This document shows, in pieces, positions 1 to 6,067 of a stretch of DNA of 30,054 nucleotides (the stretch's first letter is position 1; each line of letters opens with the position of its first letter). Source of the stretch: Candidatus Woesearchaeota archaeon (GTDB taxonomy: Archaea > Nanobdellota > Nanobdellia > Woesearchaeales > WJIZ01); assembly GCA_018303575.1 (NCBI GenBank), contig JAGVXW010000036.1, positions 1-30,054 of the forward strand, in the 5' to 3' direction. The notes beneath the pieces are model-generated. The model saw only the letters and a program-made list of their open reading frames with translations, had not been told where the DNA came from and did not search any database. The position numbers and the translations under genes are program-made.

Positions 1-18
1 TCGTGAAAATATCCACGA

Positions 19-450
19 TTGTCTGCTCTTTATAAATCAAAATTGTTTACTCAACAAATTCTTCGACGAGCTAACCGAGAGGTGTCGAACATGAGTTATT
101 CAATGTTCTATATGGCAAACGCGGTTCTCCTTAAGTACGGCTACAAAACTCAGGACAAGATAGCCCACAAAGTAACAAGTGACGCCTTGATCGTCCTCGT
201 GCTTGATAAACTCAAGAAAGAACGTATAGAGGATTACGAAGCGATACAGAAGGACGCCCTGGAAATAGCAGGCGCAAAAGCGGAGTCAGTCATAGAATTG
301 TATTCTCTGGAGCTTGATAAGCGGTCAAGGTTTCAGTACAATATGCTCGAAGAGATAAAGGAAAGCAAAGCTCAGACCTCGCTTAAGCGTGCCTCTGAAT
401 TCATATTTGAATTAAAGAAGCTCATGAAAGATGATGCCTTGAGAAAGTGA
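19..450 (+). CDS. HEPN-domain protein, start uncertain
   Basis: A 143-residue, mostly helical protein. The segment around residues 25-55 (SYSMFYMANAVLLKYGYKT, then DKIAHK) looks like the central helices of HEPN proteins, which often act as toxin RNases or nucleotidyltransferase partners. The usual Arg-x4-6-His catalytic motif is not clear: a His is present but Lys and Gln precede it, so RNase activity is doubtful. The start is weak. The frame opens with TTG at 19, the first ATG is at 91, and an in-frame stop lies at 4-6. A TATA-like TTTATAAA at 29-36 falls inside the TTG-initiated frame and would suit the ATG at 91. The N-terminal helix typical of the family may be missing or may lie in another frame beyond the window edge. 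Confidence 0.55.
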   Translation: MSALYKSKLFTQQILRRANREVSNMSYSMFYMANAVLLKYGYKTQDKIAHKVTSDALIVLVLDKLKKERIEDYEAIQKDALEIAGAKAESVIELYSLELDKRSRFQYNMLEEIKESKAQTSLKRASEFIFELKKLMKDDALRK

Positions 451-460
451 GGATCATCAA

Positions 461-511
461 GGAAAAAGGGCTTTTCCTCTATTGGCGGTACAAGAAAAGG
501 CTAAGCCTTCT
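461..511. terminator. Two hairpins between convergent genes
   Basis: Two short inverted repeats lie between the convergent HEPN and YjdF-like genes. One is GGAAAA/TTTTCC near 461-477. The other is AAGGCT/AGCCTT near 498-510, which touches the 3' end of the minus-strand gene. They may act as a bidirectional termination or transcript-end signal. Inferred from position only. Confidence 0.35.
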
Positions 512-1118
512 TAGAATTCTTGCGTTGATTCTTCAGGCCCCTCAATTCGCGCCGGAACAGGAGCGCGGCCACCATGATGCCTATGGCTCCTCCGAGAAAA
601 TTGAAGGTCGTGTCCAGCGAGCTGTTCTCCCACGGCCCGAAGTTCTGGCTGTTGTCGCCCTCGCCGAAGCCGAGGTAGCCTTTCCCGAAGCCGATGAGGA
701 TGAAGCCGCCATACTCCCCCATCTCGATGAACGCGCCGGTGGAGACGGTCAGGAAAAAGCCGATCGCCGCCGCAGAGTGGAACCCCCGGCACATTCCATT
801 CTCTATCAGGAAGGAGATCACCGTCACCGTAGAAAAGAGCGCGGAGGAGAAGTGCACGAACCAGTCCCAGTGATAGTTGAGCTCGGCTGCAGAGTAGAGC
901 GCGAGATTGCCGATGATGTGGAGCATGAAGATGAGCCCGGCGAACAGCGCAGTGCGGGCGCTGATCTTATGGCTCCTGCTCAGATAGAGGACGAACCCGC
1001 AGAACGCCGCGGCAAAAAAATTATCCACTACCGTAAGCTCCGCCCGGAAAGCGCTCACCACCCCAAGCGCGGAGAAGAATGTGACGTACAGCCACAGGAT
1101 CAGGCGGTTTTTCTCCAT
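501..1118 (-). CDS. YjdF/DUF2238-like membrane protein
   Basis: A 205-residue integral membrane protein with about five to six hydrophobic segments. Its conserved polar patches match the DUF2238 (YjdF) family: YHWDWFVHF in the middle, GAFIEMGEYGGF in the next helix, and ENSSLDTTFNFLGG near the end. The length is normal for the family, and its function is not known. The ATG at 1118 follows GGTGGAAATTCC, a reasonable ribosome-binding site. A TATA-like GTTATAAAG lies near 1153-1161 on the minus strand. The C-terminus is a basic tail (LKNQRKNSKKA). The gene stands alone and converges with the HEPN gene. Family assignment fairly sure, role unknown. Confidence 0.75.
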   Translation of the reverse strand: MEKNRLILWLYVTFFSALGVVSAFRAELTVVDNFFAAAFCGFVLYLSRSHKISARTALFAGLIFMLHIIGNLALYSAAELNYHWDWFVHFSSALFSTVTVISFLIENGMCRGFHSAAAIGFFLTVSTGAFIEMGEYGGFILIGFGKGYLGFGEGDNSQNFGPWENSSLDTTFNFLGGAIGIMVAALLFRRELRGLKNQRKNSKKA

Positions 1119-1172
1119 GGAATTTCCACCAGCAACGAGAAGCTTTTCTGCTTTATAACATTATGGCTAGTC

Positions 1173-1195
1173 AAGCATGCTTAGTGGTATACCAC
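1173..1195. repeat. Two adjacent perfect palindromes
   Basis: AAGCATGCTT (1173-1182) is followed after one base by GTGGTATACCAC (1184-1195). They lie in the 167-bp gap between the YjdF-like gene and the end of the 212-residue gene, upstream of the YjdF-like TATA. Possible operator, or the remnant of a palindromic element of the kind seen elsewhere in the window. I see no supported gene in the rest of the gap. Confidence 0.45.
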
Positions 1196-1285
1196 GGGCA
1201 CTCATGATGGCCGGGCCCAAAGGAATGCAGGTAGAGCATCGGGACAGGCACCGCCTCAGCGATTGGACGCTGGAGAGAGGGATCG

Positions 1286-1924
1286 CTAAACGAATTGCGA
1301 AAGGAAATCCAATTCCATCTGGACGTATATCCGGGCCGCCAGTTCAGCAGAAGCCCCGCGCTTCACGAGGTCAGAATGCTTTATCGCGGCTTCCTCCGCT
1401 ATTTTTCTGAATCCTTCCTGGAGGAAGAGAGCGTCAGTCTTGGCTCGGATGGCGGGATCGCCGATGCTATTCAGGGCCGATGCGAGGCTCACTTTGCAGG
1501 AAACGCCCGGAGTGTAGAAATCGCTGAGATAGACAAAGAACAGGCCGGACGAAACAGCCAGGTGCCTTACATCTTCCCCATACGCTCGAATCGCATCAGC
1601 GTCCTTTCCGTTGGCGACACGGTGATGCCAATCGCAAAACAGGATGCGCGTTTCCAAAGAGCCATCGGCTGGTTCGAGGAGTCCATTGATCTCCCGGGTA
1701 AGGCAGGAAAGCCGCTCAAGCGCCTCGCGGTCAGCCTCATCCGCCCGCCTAGATGGAGACTCTTTCGATCCGCCCCAAAGGAGGTAGATTTCCAGTGGCT
1801 GATGGGCATGCCACGTGGTGGCGTCAAGGCTTTCTTGGATTTTCTCAGGGAAACTCGGTGGCGCGCGGGAAACTCTTCGTGACCGGAGAATCTGATAGGC
1901 CTTTGAAGCGATAGCGGAAATCAT
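1286..1924 (-). CDS. Unrecognised 212-aa partner of aaRS-like protein
   Basis: A soluble 212-residue protein that I cannot assign. Distinctive patches are LEIYLLWGGSKES (Gly-Gly-Ser-Lys at 51-54), an acidic helix ADEADREALERL, and a beta-strand followed by CDWHHRVANGK (Asp98, His100, His101, Asn105, Lys107). The order 'strand, Lys, D/E-rich helix, strand, D' faintly recalls DIT1/PvcA isocyanide synthases. The 'DWH..xNGK' patch faintly recalls class I synthetase folds. Neither match is good enough for a call. Its ATG overlaps the stop of the upstream synthetase-like gene by four bases (ATGA), so the two are almost certainly translated together and likely act in one pathway. Confidence 0.7.
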   Translation of the reverse strand: MISAIASKAYQILRSRRVSRAPPSFPEKIQESLDATTWHAHQPLEIYLLWGGSKESPSRRADEADREALERLSCLTREINGLLEPADGSLETRILFCDWHHRVANGKDADAIRAYGEDVRHLAVSSGLFFVYLSDFYTPGVSCKVSLASALNSIGDPAIRAKTDALFLQEGFRKIAEEAAIKHSDLVKRGASAELAARIYVQMELDFLSQFV

Positions 1925-2874
1925 GGGCGTCCTGAGAATTGAACAGCGCCAACAGGCGGAAGATGCCTTAAGAAAAGCTCAGGATAGTTCTTCTCATCAA
2001 ACCCCATCTGAGCGAGAAACGCATAGGCAAGTCGGTGCAGCCCGACCCCTGAACATCCGCTCCAAAGCACGTCCCCGCTCGTTGATGTGATGCCGAAAGC
2101 TTCTGTGTTTTCAGTCTCCTCCACGCATGCCCCGCAGACCTCCATCCAGCGGTCCTCTGAAGGGATATACAATTCAAAGTCAAACAGGGGCACTTCATCG
2201 AGCGTCTTCGCCTTCTCGTAGCGCGCGGTATTCTGGGGCGAGGAATGGCAGGGCGCTCCGACGACAACACGATAGACCAGCCCGAGTTCGTCAAAAATCC
2301 GCTCGTAAGTTTGTTTCTGGATTCTTCTGCTCTCGGTCACCTGTTCCGGAGTTCCCACATAGACATGCTCCATCTTGAGATATTCCACGAGCTTGTCGAT
2401 GCCATGCAATTCCGAAGGCGCCTCATTTCTCCACTGCGGCCCGCCCAGCGTCTCGAAGACCTTGAGAGGCAGGATATCTGTGGGAAGAGGATGCTTTGAC
2501 AGCGCATGATAGAGCCCCGCGCTCTGCACAGGGTCCAGGAAATAGCTTCTTCCGGGATGGGATTCAGAGTAATACCGGGCTTCGAAAAGCGTTCCTGGCG
2601 CATACTCCACGCTCCCAAATCTTCTCAAGATTTTCTGAGGTAGAAGACGTGGGAGCGTCCATTCTTCAAATCCCAATGGCCCGGCAACTTCCTGCCGGAA
2701 AAGCTCCTGGAATCCGCGAAAGAGCCGCGTCAAAGGAGCGGTAGCGACGACCTGTCCCTCTGCAAAATCAAGAATCCATCCTCGGTCACGCATCTCCTGG
2801 AGCGCGTCGCCGCGAAACGCTGTCTCTCGCGCATTCCCCCACGAAAGCACTGTTCCGATAGGATAGGTTTGCAT
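1921..2874 (-). CDS. Seryl-tRNA synthetase-like class II catalytic core
   Basis: A 317-residue protein built like a class II aminoacyl-tRNA synthetase core without the N-terminal tRNA-binding arm of SerRS. Motif 2 is WRNEAP at 148-153, followed by EYLKMEHVYVGTPEQ. Motif 3 is SGCSGVGLHRLAYAF, with Arg281. The Cys in motif 3 (C274) is typical of zinc-dependent SerRS-like enzymes such as amino acid:carrier-protein ligases and methanogen-type SerRS. The first zinc Cys expected near the 'YH' motif appears to be replaced (GLYHAL, Leu121), while Cys247 and Cys250 (CGAC) are additional. It probably activates an amino acid with ATP and passes it to something other than tRNA. A TATA-like TTTTTATAC lies near 2904-2912, about 30 bp before the start. 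It forms an operon with the 212-residue gene. Confidence 0.75.
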   Translation of the reverse strand: MQTYPIGTVLSWGNARETAFRGDALQEMRDRGWILDFAEGQVVATAPLTRLFRGFQELFRQEVAGPLGFEEWTLPRLLPQKILRRFGSVEYAPGTLFEARYYSESHPGRSYFLDPVQSAGLYHALSKHPLPTDILPLKVFETLGGPQWRNEAPSELHGIDKLVEYLKMEHVYVGTPEQVTESRRIQKQTYERIFDELGLVYRVVVGAPCHSSPQNTARYEKAKTLDEVPLFDFELYIPSEDRWMEVCGACVEETENTEAFGITSTSGDVLWSGCSGVGLHRLAYAFLAQMGFDEKNYPELFLRHLPPVGAVQFSGRP

Positions 2875-2901
2875 GTTCCACCCACACCAGAAGAACGCTT
2901 T

Positions 2902-2913
2902 TGCGTATAAAAA
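2902..2913 (-). promoter_or_regulatory. TATA box of the aaRS-like operon
   Basis: On the minus strand, CTTTTTATACGC lies about 30-35 bp upstream of the ATG at 2874. This distance predicts a very short leader, although GGGTGG just before the ATG could still serve as a ribosome-binding site. Confidence 0.5.
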
Positions 2914-2964
2914 GGCGTAGGTTCAGCGCTCTGTCTCAACCCTCTCGAATCCGGCTTAACCTTT

Positions 2965-3165
2965 TTACTGATTCTTCGTATGTATTCCCAAGGAAGTGTG
3001 CAGCCAGCACCATCCAATAAAGCTCTCAACCAGCGCAATCCAGCCTACAATGGCTGTCAGCGCATTCGCCCACGCAGCGCCATAGCTCGGGGCAAGCGGG
3101 CCGAGCCACCAGAACGCCAGCGCGAACCGCAATATCCTGTCCACCTTTCCTAGGTTTTGTTTCAT
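2965..3165 (-). CDS. DUF2892 (YgaP-type) small membrane protein
   Basis: A 66-residue protein with two membrane helices. The start NLGKVDRILRFALAFWWLGPL matches the DUF2892 family ('N.G..DR.lR...g'), which is found alone or as the membrane part of YgaP-type rhodanese proteins. The second helix ends in GWCWLHTSLGI, so a Cys-Trp pair sits near the membrane surface. Many relatives sit in sulfur or metal stress settings, which fits the heavy-metal region upstream. The ATG follows GGAGTG with good spacing. A nine-codon mini-ORF lies just upstream on the same transcript. Confidence 0.8.
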   Translation of the reverse strand: MKQNLGKVDRILRFALAFWWLGPLAPSYGAAWANALTAIVGWIALVESFIGWCWLHTSLGIHTKNQ

Positions 3166-3201
3166 GGTTTCACTCCGTTTTCACTTCATGGCTCCAAGAA
3201 T

Positions 3202-3231
3202 CTAATGGCAGCACGGCTTTTTCGGTCCCAT
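3202..3231 (-). CDS. Nine-codon mini-ORF ending in Cys-Cys-His
   Basis: ATG, eight further codons and TAG encode MGPKKPCCH. The start is preceded by AGAGGAGGTGATGCC, a near-perfect match to the anti-Shine-Dalgarno end of 16S rRNA and the strongest ribosome-binding site I noticed in the window. The stop lies 36 bp before the DUF2892 start on the same strand. This could be a leader peptide that senses cysteine or metal, or a true micropeptide able to bind metal through Cys-Cys-His. Too short for ordinary gene callers. The excellent ribosome-binding site is the main evidence. Confidence 0.5.
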   Translation of the reverse strand: MGPKKPCCH

Positions 3232-3284
3232 GGCATCACCTCCTCTTATTAACATATCTGACTTCGATGCAGTCAAGTTAAGCG

Positions 3285-3545
3285 GGAAAAGTGGGACGCT
3301 GGTCGGCCGCATCGGATCCGGGGTGCTCCAGGATTCTTCCAGCCCGGGCCAGGGGCTTCATGCCCCTCTTTGCGCGCTGGCCGAGCATCATCTCAGGCTT
3401 CGCATGAGATGTCAAAAACCACCTGGCTAAGACTGTCGTAGCGTGGTTTTTGAGCATGCTCAGAAATTCTGACATTTCGAACGAAGTGAGATAACCGGCC
3501 ACCGACGAGGGCTTCGCAGAAGCCCGACAGCCGTCCCAAATAACG
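3285..3545. repeat. Hairpin-cluster element A
   Basis: This element fills most of the 360-bp gene-free stretch 3232-3591. Stems I can pair by eye are: TGGGACG (3292-3298) with CGTCCCA (3532-3538) as the outer stem; GTCGG (3302-3306) with CCGAC (3502-3506); GGCCA/TGGCC (3347/3378) around AGGGGC/GCCCCT (3351/3362); CATCTCA/TGAGATG (3389/3405); CAAAAACCAC/GTGGTTTTTG (3413/3443); TCAGAA/TTCTGA (3460/3467); and GGGCTTC/GAAGCCC (3509/3519). The two central hairpins are TGTCA...TGAGCA followed directly by TGCTCA...TGACA, the same twin unit as in element E. It could be a palindromic mobile repeat or a structured RNA. A 106-codon open frame across it is a chance product of the repeats. Confidence 0.75.
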
Positions 3546-3591
3546 TCTAGGAATCCCGCCCTACTAGACCCCCGTTTCAGCATCTTCAGAT

Positions 3592-4128
3592 TCACCATTC
3601 CTTGCAGCAGTCGACGATCTTCTTGATGAGCGCAGAGAACTTGGACATCTTCTTCTCCTCCTGCGTCAGGGCCTCGCTCTGTGCGATTTTCTCCGGCTTC
3701 ACCAATTTAAGATTGATCGCGAAGAAAAGCGAATACAATCTGAACGCGTGCGTGTAGGCGTTCCAGGCCGCCTTCCTGTCCTTAGACAGTTCCTTTGTCC
3801 CGACCTCGTACAGCCGCATGCTCGCCGCGAGCAGGTGCTTGCTGATGCACCATTCCTCACCTTCAGGATCCTTCACCATCCTCGCCTGCATCTGCGTCCG
3901 CACGACCCGAACCTCCAAAAGCATGTCAAGATACGCTTGGTTGTCCGTCTTCATCGCCGTGAAGAAGAGGTGCTCCTCCAGCGAGATGAGGTTCATCAGC
4001 GCGATGCTCAAGTCCTCATCCCGCGACAAATCCGCGGCGTTGGTGCGCAGCTTCTCGAGCCATCCTTTGACATCGGATTCTATTTTAACATCAGTAACGT
4101 CAGATTTCAATTTCATATCAGGTTCCAT
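3592..4128 (-). CDS. Conserved helical protein of unknown function
   Basis: A 178-residue soluble, all-helical protein. Segments that look conserved are DLSIALMNLISLEEHLFFTAMKT, CISKHLLAASMRLYE and AWNAYTHAFRLYSLFFAINLK. I have an impression of similar proteins in DPANN genomes but cannot name a Pfam family. The several His, Glu and Cys residues (EEH at 51-53, CISKH, and CC at 174-175 near the end) could form a helical-bundle metal site. It is the last gene of the five-gene DUF411 operon, and its ATG directly abuts the stop of the preceding membrane-protein gene. Cytosolic location is inferred from the lack of a signal or membrane helix. Confidence 0.75.
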   Translation of the reverse strand: MEPDMKLKSDVTDVKIESDVKGWLEKLRTNAADLSRDEDLSIALMNLISLEEHLFFTAMKTDNQAYLDMLLEVRVVRTQMQARMVKDPEGEEWCISKHLLAASMRLYEVGTKELSKDRKAAWNAYTHAFRLYSLFFAINLKLVKPEKIAQSEALTQEEKKMSKFSALIKKIVDCCKEW

Positions 4129-4614
4129 CTAGAGCACCTGCTGGAAAGGGACGCGCTTCCCATGGCGTAGGAAGGTAATGCGCTCGCTGAGCCACGGCGT
4201 GACAGAAAGGACCGCAAGCCCGAGCAGGCTGCCCAGGAAGAAGGAATTCAGCACATAGGTGCGGTTGAGCAGCGTCCCATACCCCCCACCAAGCGAAACA
4301 TAGAAGGGGATCACTCCCGGCACAAGCGGCACGAGAGGCAGGACTGTCAGGAAAAAAGAGGCCAGCACAATCACTGCGTGCTGGAAGGGAATCCACTCTT
4401 TCTTGAACCTTTTCTTGATCGCGTTCGCCGCCCACCACCCCATGGACGCGGCGAAGGCGCCGAAAAGCACGCCAGCGACAATGGATTTCACGCCCAGCCA
4501 GAGGGCGCCGCTAACCGCTATGCCGGCGCCAATCGTGCACAGCGGACAGTGCGCCAAAGCTGATGGCAGGGCAGCCAGCCCCGGCACCAGCGCCAACAGC
4601 TTCCGCGCATTCAT
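4129..4614 (-). CDS. Four-helix membrane protein with CxxC, metal operon
   Basis: A 161-residue membrane protein. A signal-like first helix is followed by HCPLCTIGAG, a CxxC with an adjacent His placed just after the helix, where it could bind a metal or a thiol. Three or four more hydrophobic segments and a basic loop (KKRFKKEW) follow. I chose the ATG at 4614 because it overlaps the DUF411 stop as ATGA and begins a clean hydrophobic signal. The same frame stays open upstream to 4947, but that part is only antisense to coding sequence in another frame. Probably a partner of DUF411 in metal or thiol handling at the membrane. Function not established. Confidence 0.75.
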   Translation of the reverse strand: MNARKLLALVPGLAALPSALAHCPLCTIGAGIAVSGALWLGVKSIVAGVLFGAFAASMGWWAANAIKKRFKKEWIPFQHAVIVLASFFLTVLPLVPLVPGVIPFYVSLGGGYGTLLNRTYVLNSFFLGSLLGLAVLSVTPWLSERITFLRHGKRVPFQQVL

Positions 4615-5072
4615 ATCCGCATGAACTCCGTCGTCGAGCCATCGTTGTTCACAGCGTACACAATCCAGGGCTGGTTCTTCGCGCCAGGCATTCCCGGGGC
4701 GCCCATCGGCATGCCGGGCAGGGCGATGCCCTTGATGTCCGGCTTTTCCGCGAGCAGCTTCGTGATCGCCTCCTGGGGCATGTGGCCTTCCACGAAATAC
4801 CCTCCGATCACCGTCGTATGGCAGCTCTGCATCGAGGATGGCACCCCGTATTGCGCCTTCACCCCATCCATATCCGCAGGGTTCCGGATGTCCAGCGTGT
4901 ATCCTTTGCGCTGAAGGTAGTCTACATACACCCCGCAGCATCCGCATGACGCGCCCTTGAAGAGGATGGCGTCAGCCGGAGCTTGGACCGCGTCCCGGGT
5001 CACAGGCCGCTTGAGCCCCCACACAAGGCCGACCGCGATGATCACGAGGACAACGATGACCCACGCTTTCAT
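4611..5072 (-). CDS. DUF411 metal-binding protein, membrane-anchored
   Basis: 153 residues: an N-terminal anchor helix (WVIVVLVIIAVGLVWGL) and a DUF411 domain. Family marks are GASCGCCGVYVDYL, GVPSSMQSCHTTVIGGYFVEGHMP and IALPGMPMGAPGMPG. The Cys-Gly-Cys-Cys, Ser-Cys-His-Thr, Gly-His-Met-Pro and Pro-Gly-Met-Pro patches are potential soft-metal ligands, and DUF411 proteins are commonly found beside copper-resistance genes. The domain should face outside the cytoplasm. The ATG at 5072 starts four bases after the stop of the preceding MVGGC protein. A longer open frame to 5243 gives Arg/Ser-rich non-family sequence and is rejected. The copper operon 5 kb away supports a copper or related metal role. 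Confidence 0.88.
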   Translation of the reverse strand: MKAWVIVVLVIIAVGLVWGLKRPVTRDAVQAPADAILFKGASCGCCGVYVDYLQRKGYTLDIRNPADMDGVKAQYGVPSSMQSCHTTVIGGYFVEGHMPQEAITKLLAEKPDIKGIALPGMPMGAPGMPGAKNQPWIVYAVNNDGSTTEFMRI

Positions 5073-5076
5073 GGAC

Positions 5077-5313
5077 TCAACATCCGCCGACCATGGACGG
5101 CGCGCTTGCTGCAGGCCGCGCGACTTGCTGCTGTTGCGGCGCGGGGCTGCCGCTCGCGACATTTCCGGTAGACAGGCTCTTTCGCATCGAGTTGAGCTCG
5201 AGGGCCTGGACTGCCGAGAACAGCAGCAAGCCCACAACAACAATGGTGAGCACGAGAGTCATCCTCTCTTTAGTGCTGGTGTCTTTCACGTCCTTCTTTT
5301 CAACATCCGCCAA
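5077..5313 (-). CDS. Small membrane protein with C-terminal MVGGC
   Basis: About 78 residues: a short charged N-terminus, one membrane helix (MTLVLTIVVVGLLLFSAVQAL), a Gln/Pro/Ala-rich linker and the C-terminal sequence SMVGGC ending in Cys. The last 18 bases are identical, apart from one, to those that end the preceding gene. I favour TTG at 5313 because GGAGG lies about eight bases before it. GTG at 5322 is possible but would overlap its own ribosome-binding site. The gene starts inside the 3' end of the upstream MVGGC gene, so the two are translationally coupled. It may be an anchored Cys carrier or a metal-thiolate donor for DUF411. That role is inferred. Confidence 0.75.
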   Translation of the reverse strand: MADVEKKDVKDTSTKERMTLVLTIVVVGLLLFSAVQALELNSMRKSLSTGNVASGSPAPQQQQVARPAASAPSMVGGC

Positions 5314-5986
5314 CCATCCCACCTCCTTGTGTTTGTCCGCGTTCTACGCCGCGGTATTGATTGCTGGCAAGATTCATCACGGTCGGCTCAATTCCATTTG
5401 CCTTGAGCACCGCCGCCTTCTGGCCCATCTGCGTCGGGAAGAACAGCATCTTCCATTTGCCCGCTTCCTCGAGCAGCTGTTCATCAGTATATTGGGCGCC
5501 GTGGTTTATGATTAAATATTTCGTCAGCCCGCGCATGGCGAAGCTGTGCGCGCATCCGCAGGCTGCCTCCCCGTTCTCGAAGATGACAGCCCGGGCCCCG
5601 CAGCAGTATTCACAAGAGATGCCTTTATTGAGGGTGTAGAGCACGTTGATGTAGCGCTTTTTCTGCTCTGCGTTCAGGGTAAGATCAACATCAAGCTGGC
5701 CGAGCCTTTGGATCGTGCTGTCAGCCAAATCCGGCGTAGCGGGCGAAACCGCGTCAAAGCTCACGCCCAGCTCATTCCCGTAGATTGCGGGAATCCCTGT
5801 CGGGAAAGGAGCGTCGCCAGCTGCCGCTACCGGTGATTGACCAGTCGGCACACTTGGCCTGTTGGCGATGGCCGTCTTCAGCGCCTGCATCTGCATCGTG
5901 TTGAAGACAATCACCGCCAGCGCGATCGCGAGCAGCCAGATGAGCCGCTTGTTGCTGGTGCTTGATTTTTCAGGTTCTGTTGGCAT
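5300..5986 (-). CDS. Membrane-anchored Cys-rich protein with C-terminal MVGGC
   Basis: 228 residues. There is one N-terminal helix (LIWLLAIALAVIVFNTM), a spacer, then a domain with CEYCCGA, ACGCAHSFAMRGLTKYLI and WKMLFFPTQMGQKA, ending in a Gly-rich tail with MVGGC. The CxYCC plus CGCAH layout resembles PCYCGC-type metal-binding domains, but I cannot confirm membership. It is the first gene of the operon that continues into the small MVGGC protein, DUF411, the CxxC membrane protein and the helical protein. The ATG at 5986 follows GGTGGAGTGAG, and a TATA box lies at 6021-6028. The likely job is binding or transferring a soft metal outside the cytoplasm. Confidence 0.8.
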   Translation of the reverse strand: MPTEPEKSSTSNKRLIWLLAIALAVIVFNTMQMQALKTAIANRPSVPTGQSPVAAAGDAPFPTGIPAIYGNELGVSFDAVSPATPDLADSTIQRLGQLDVDLTLNAEQKKRYINVLYTLNKGISCEYCCGARAVIFENGEAACGCAHSFAMRGLTKYLIINHGAQYTDEQLLEEAGKWKMLFFPTQMGQKAAVLKANGIEPTVMNLASNQYRGVERGQTQGGGMVGGC

Positions 5987-6020
5987 GTGTTCTCACTCCA
6001 CCCTAGAATTTTGAAACACC

Positions 6021-6050
6021 TTTATAACCTAATGATGCAACTAGTTTCAT
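6021..6050 (-). promoter_or_regulatory. Promoter of the DUF411/MVGGC operon
   Basis: On the minus strand a TATA box (GTTATAAAG) occupies about 6021-6029, some 35 bp before the ATG at 5986. Directly upstream, 6038-6045 is the palindrome AACTAGTT within a longer near-symmetric stretch (ATGATGCA...TTTCAT). That is the usual place for an archaeal activator or repressor site. The operator role is inferred. Confidence 0.45.
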
Positions 6051-6067
6051 AGGCGGAGAACTGAGTT

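Noticed and set aside
447..1184. Open frame of 245 codons on the plus strand
   Set aside because: It is antisense to the YjdF-like membrane protein, and its Arg/Glu/Pro-rich translation has no domain character.
1225..1265. GGTAGAGCATCGGGAC resembling a tRNA D-arm
   Set aside because: No acceptor stem, anticodon arm or TTCRA T-loop can be placed around it.
3278..3598. Open frame of 106 codons on the minus strand across element A
   Set aside because: It is composed of the hairpin repeats, has no ribosome-binding site and no recognisable protein features.
4615..4947. Upstream extension of the CxxC membrane protein frame
   Set aside because: This part overlaps the DUF411 gene in another frame and gives low-complexity Arg/Gly/His sequence; the ATGA overlap at 4611-4614 gives a better start.
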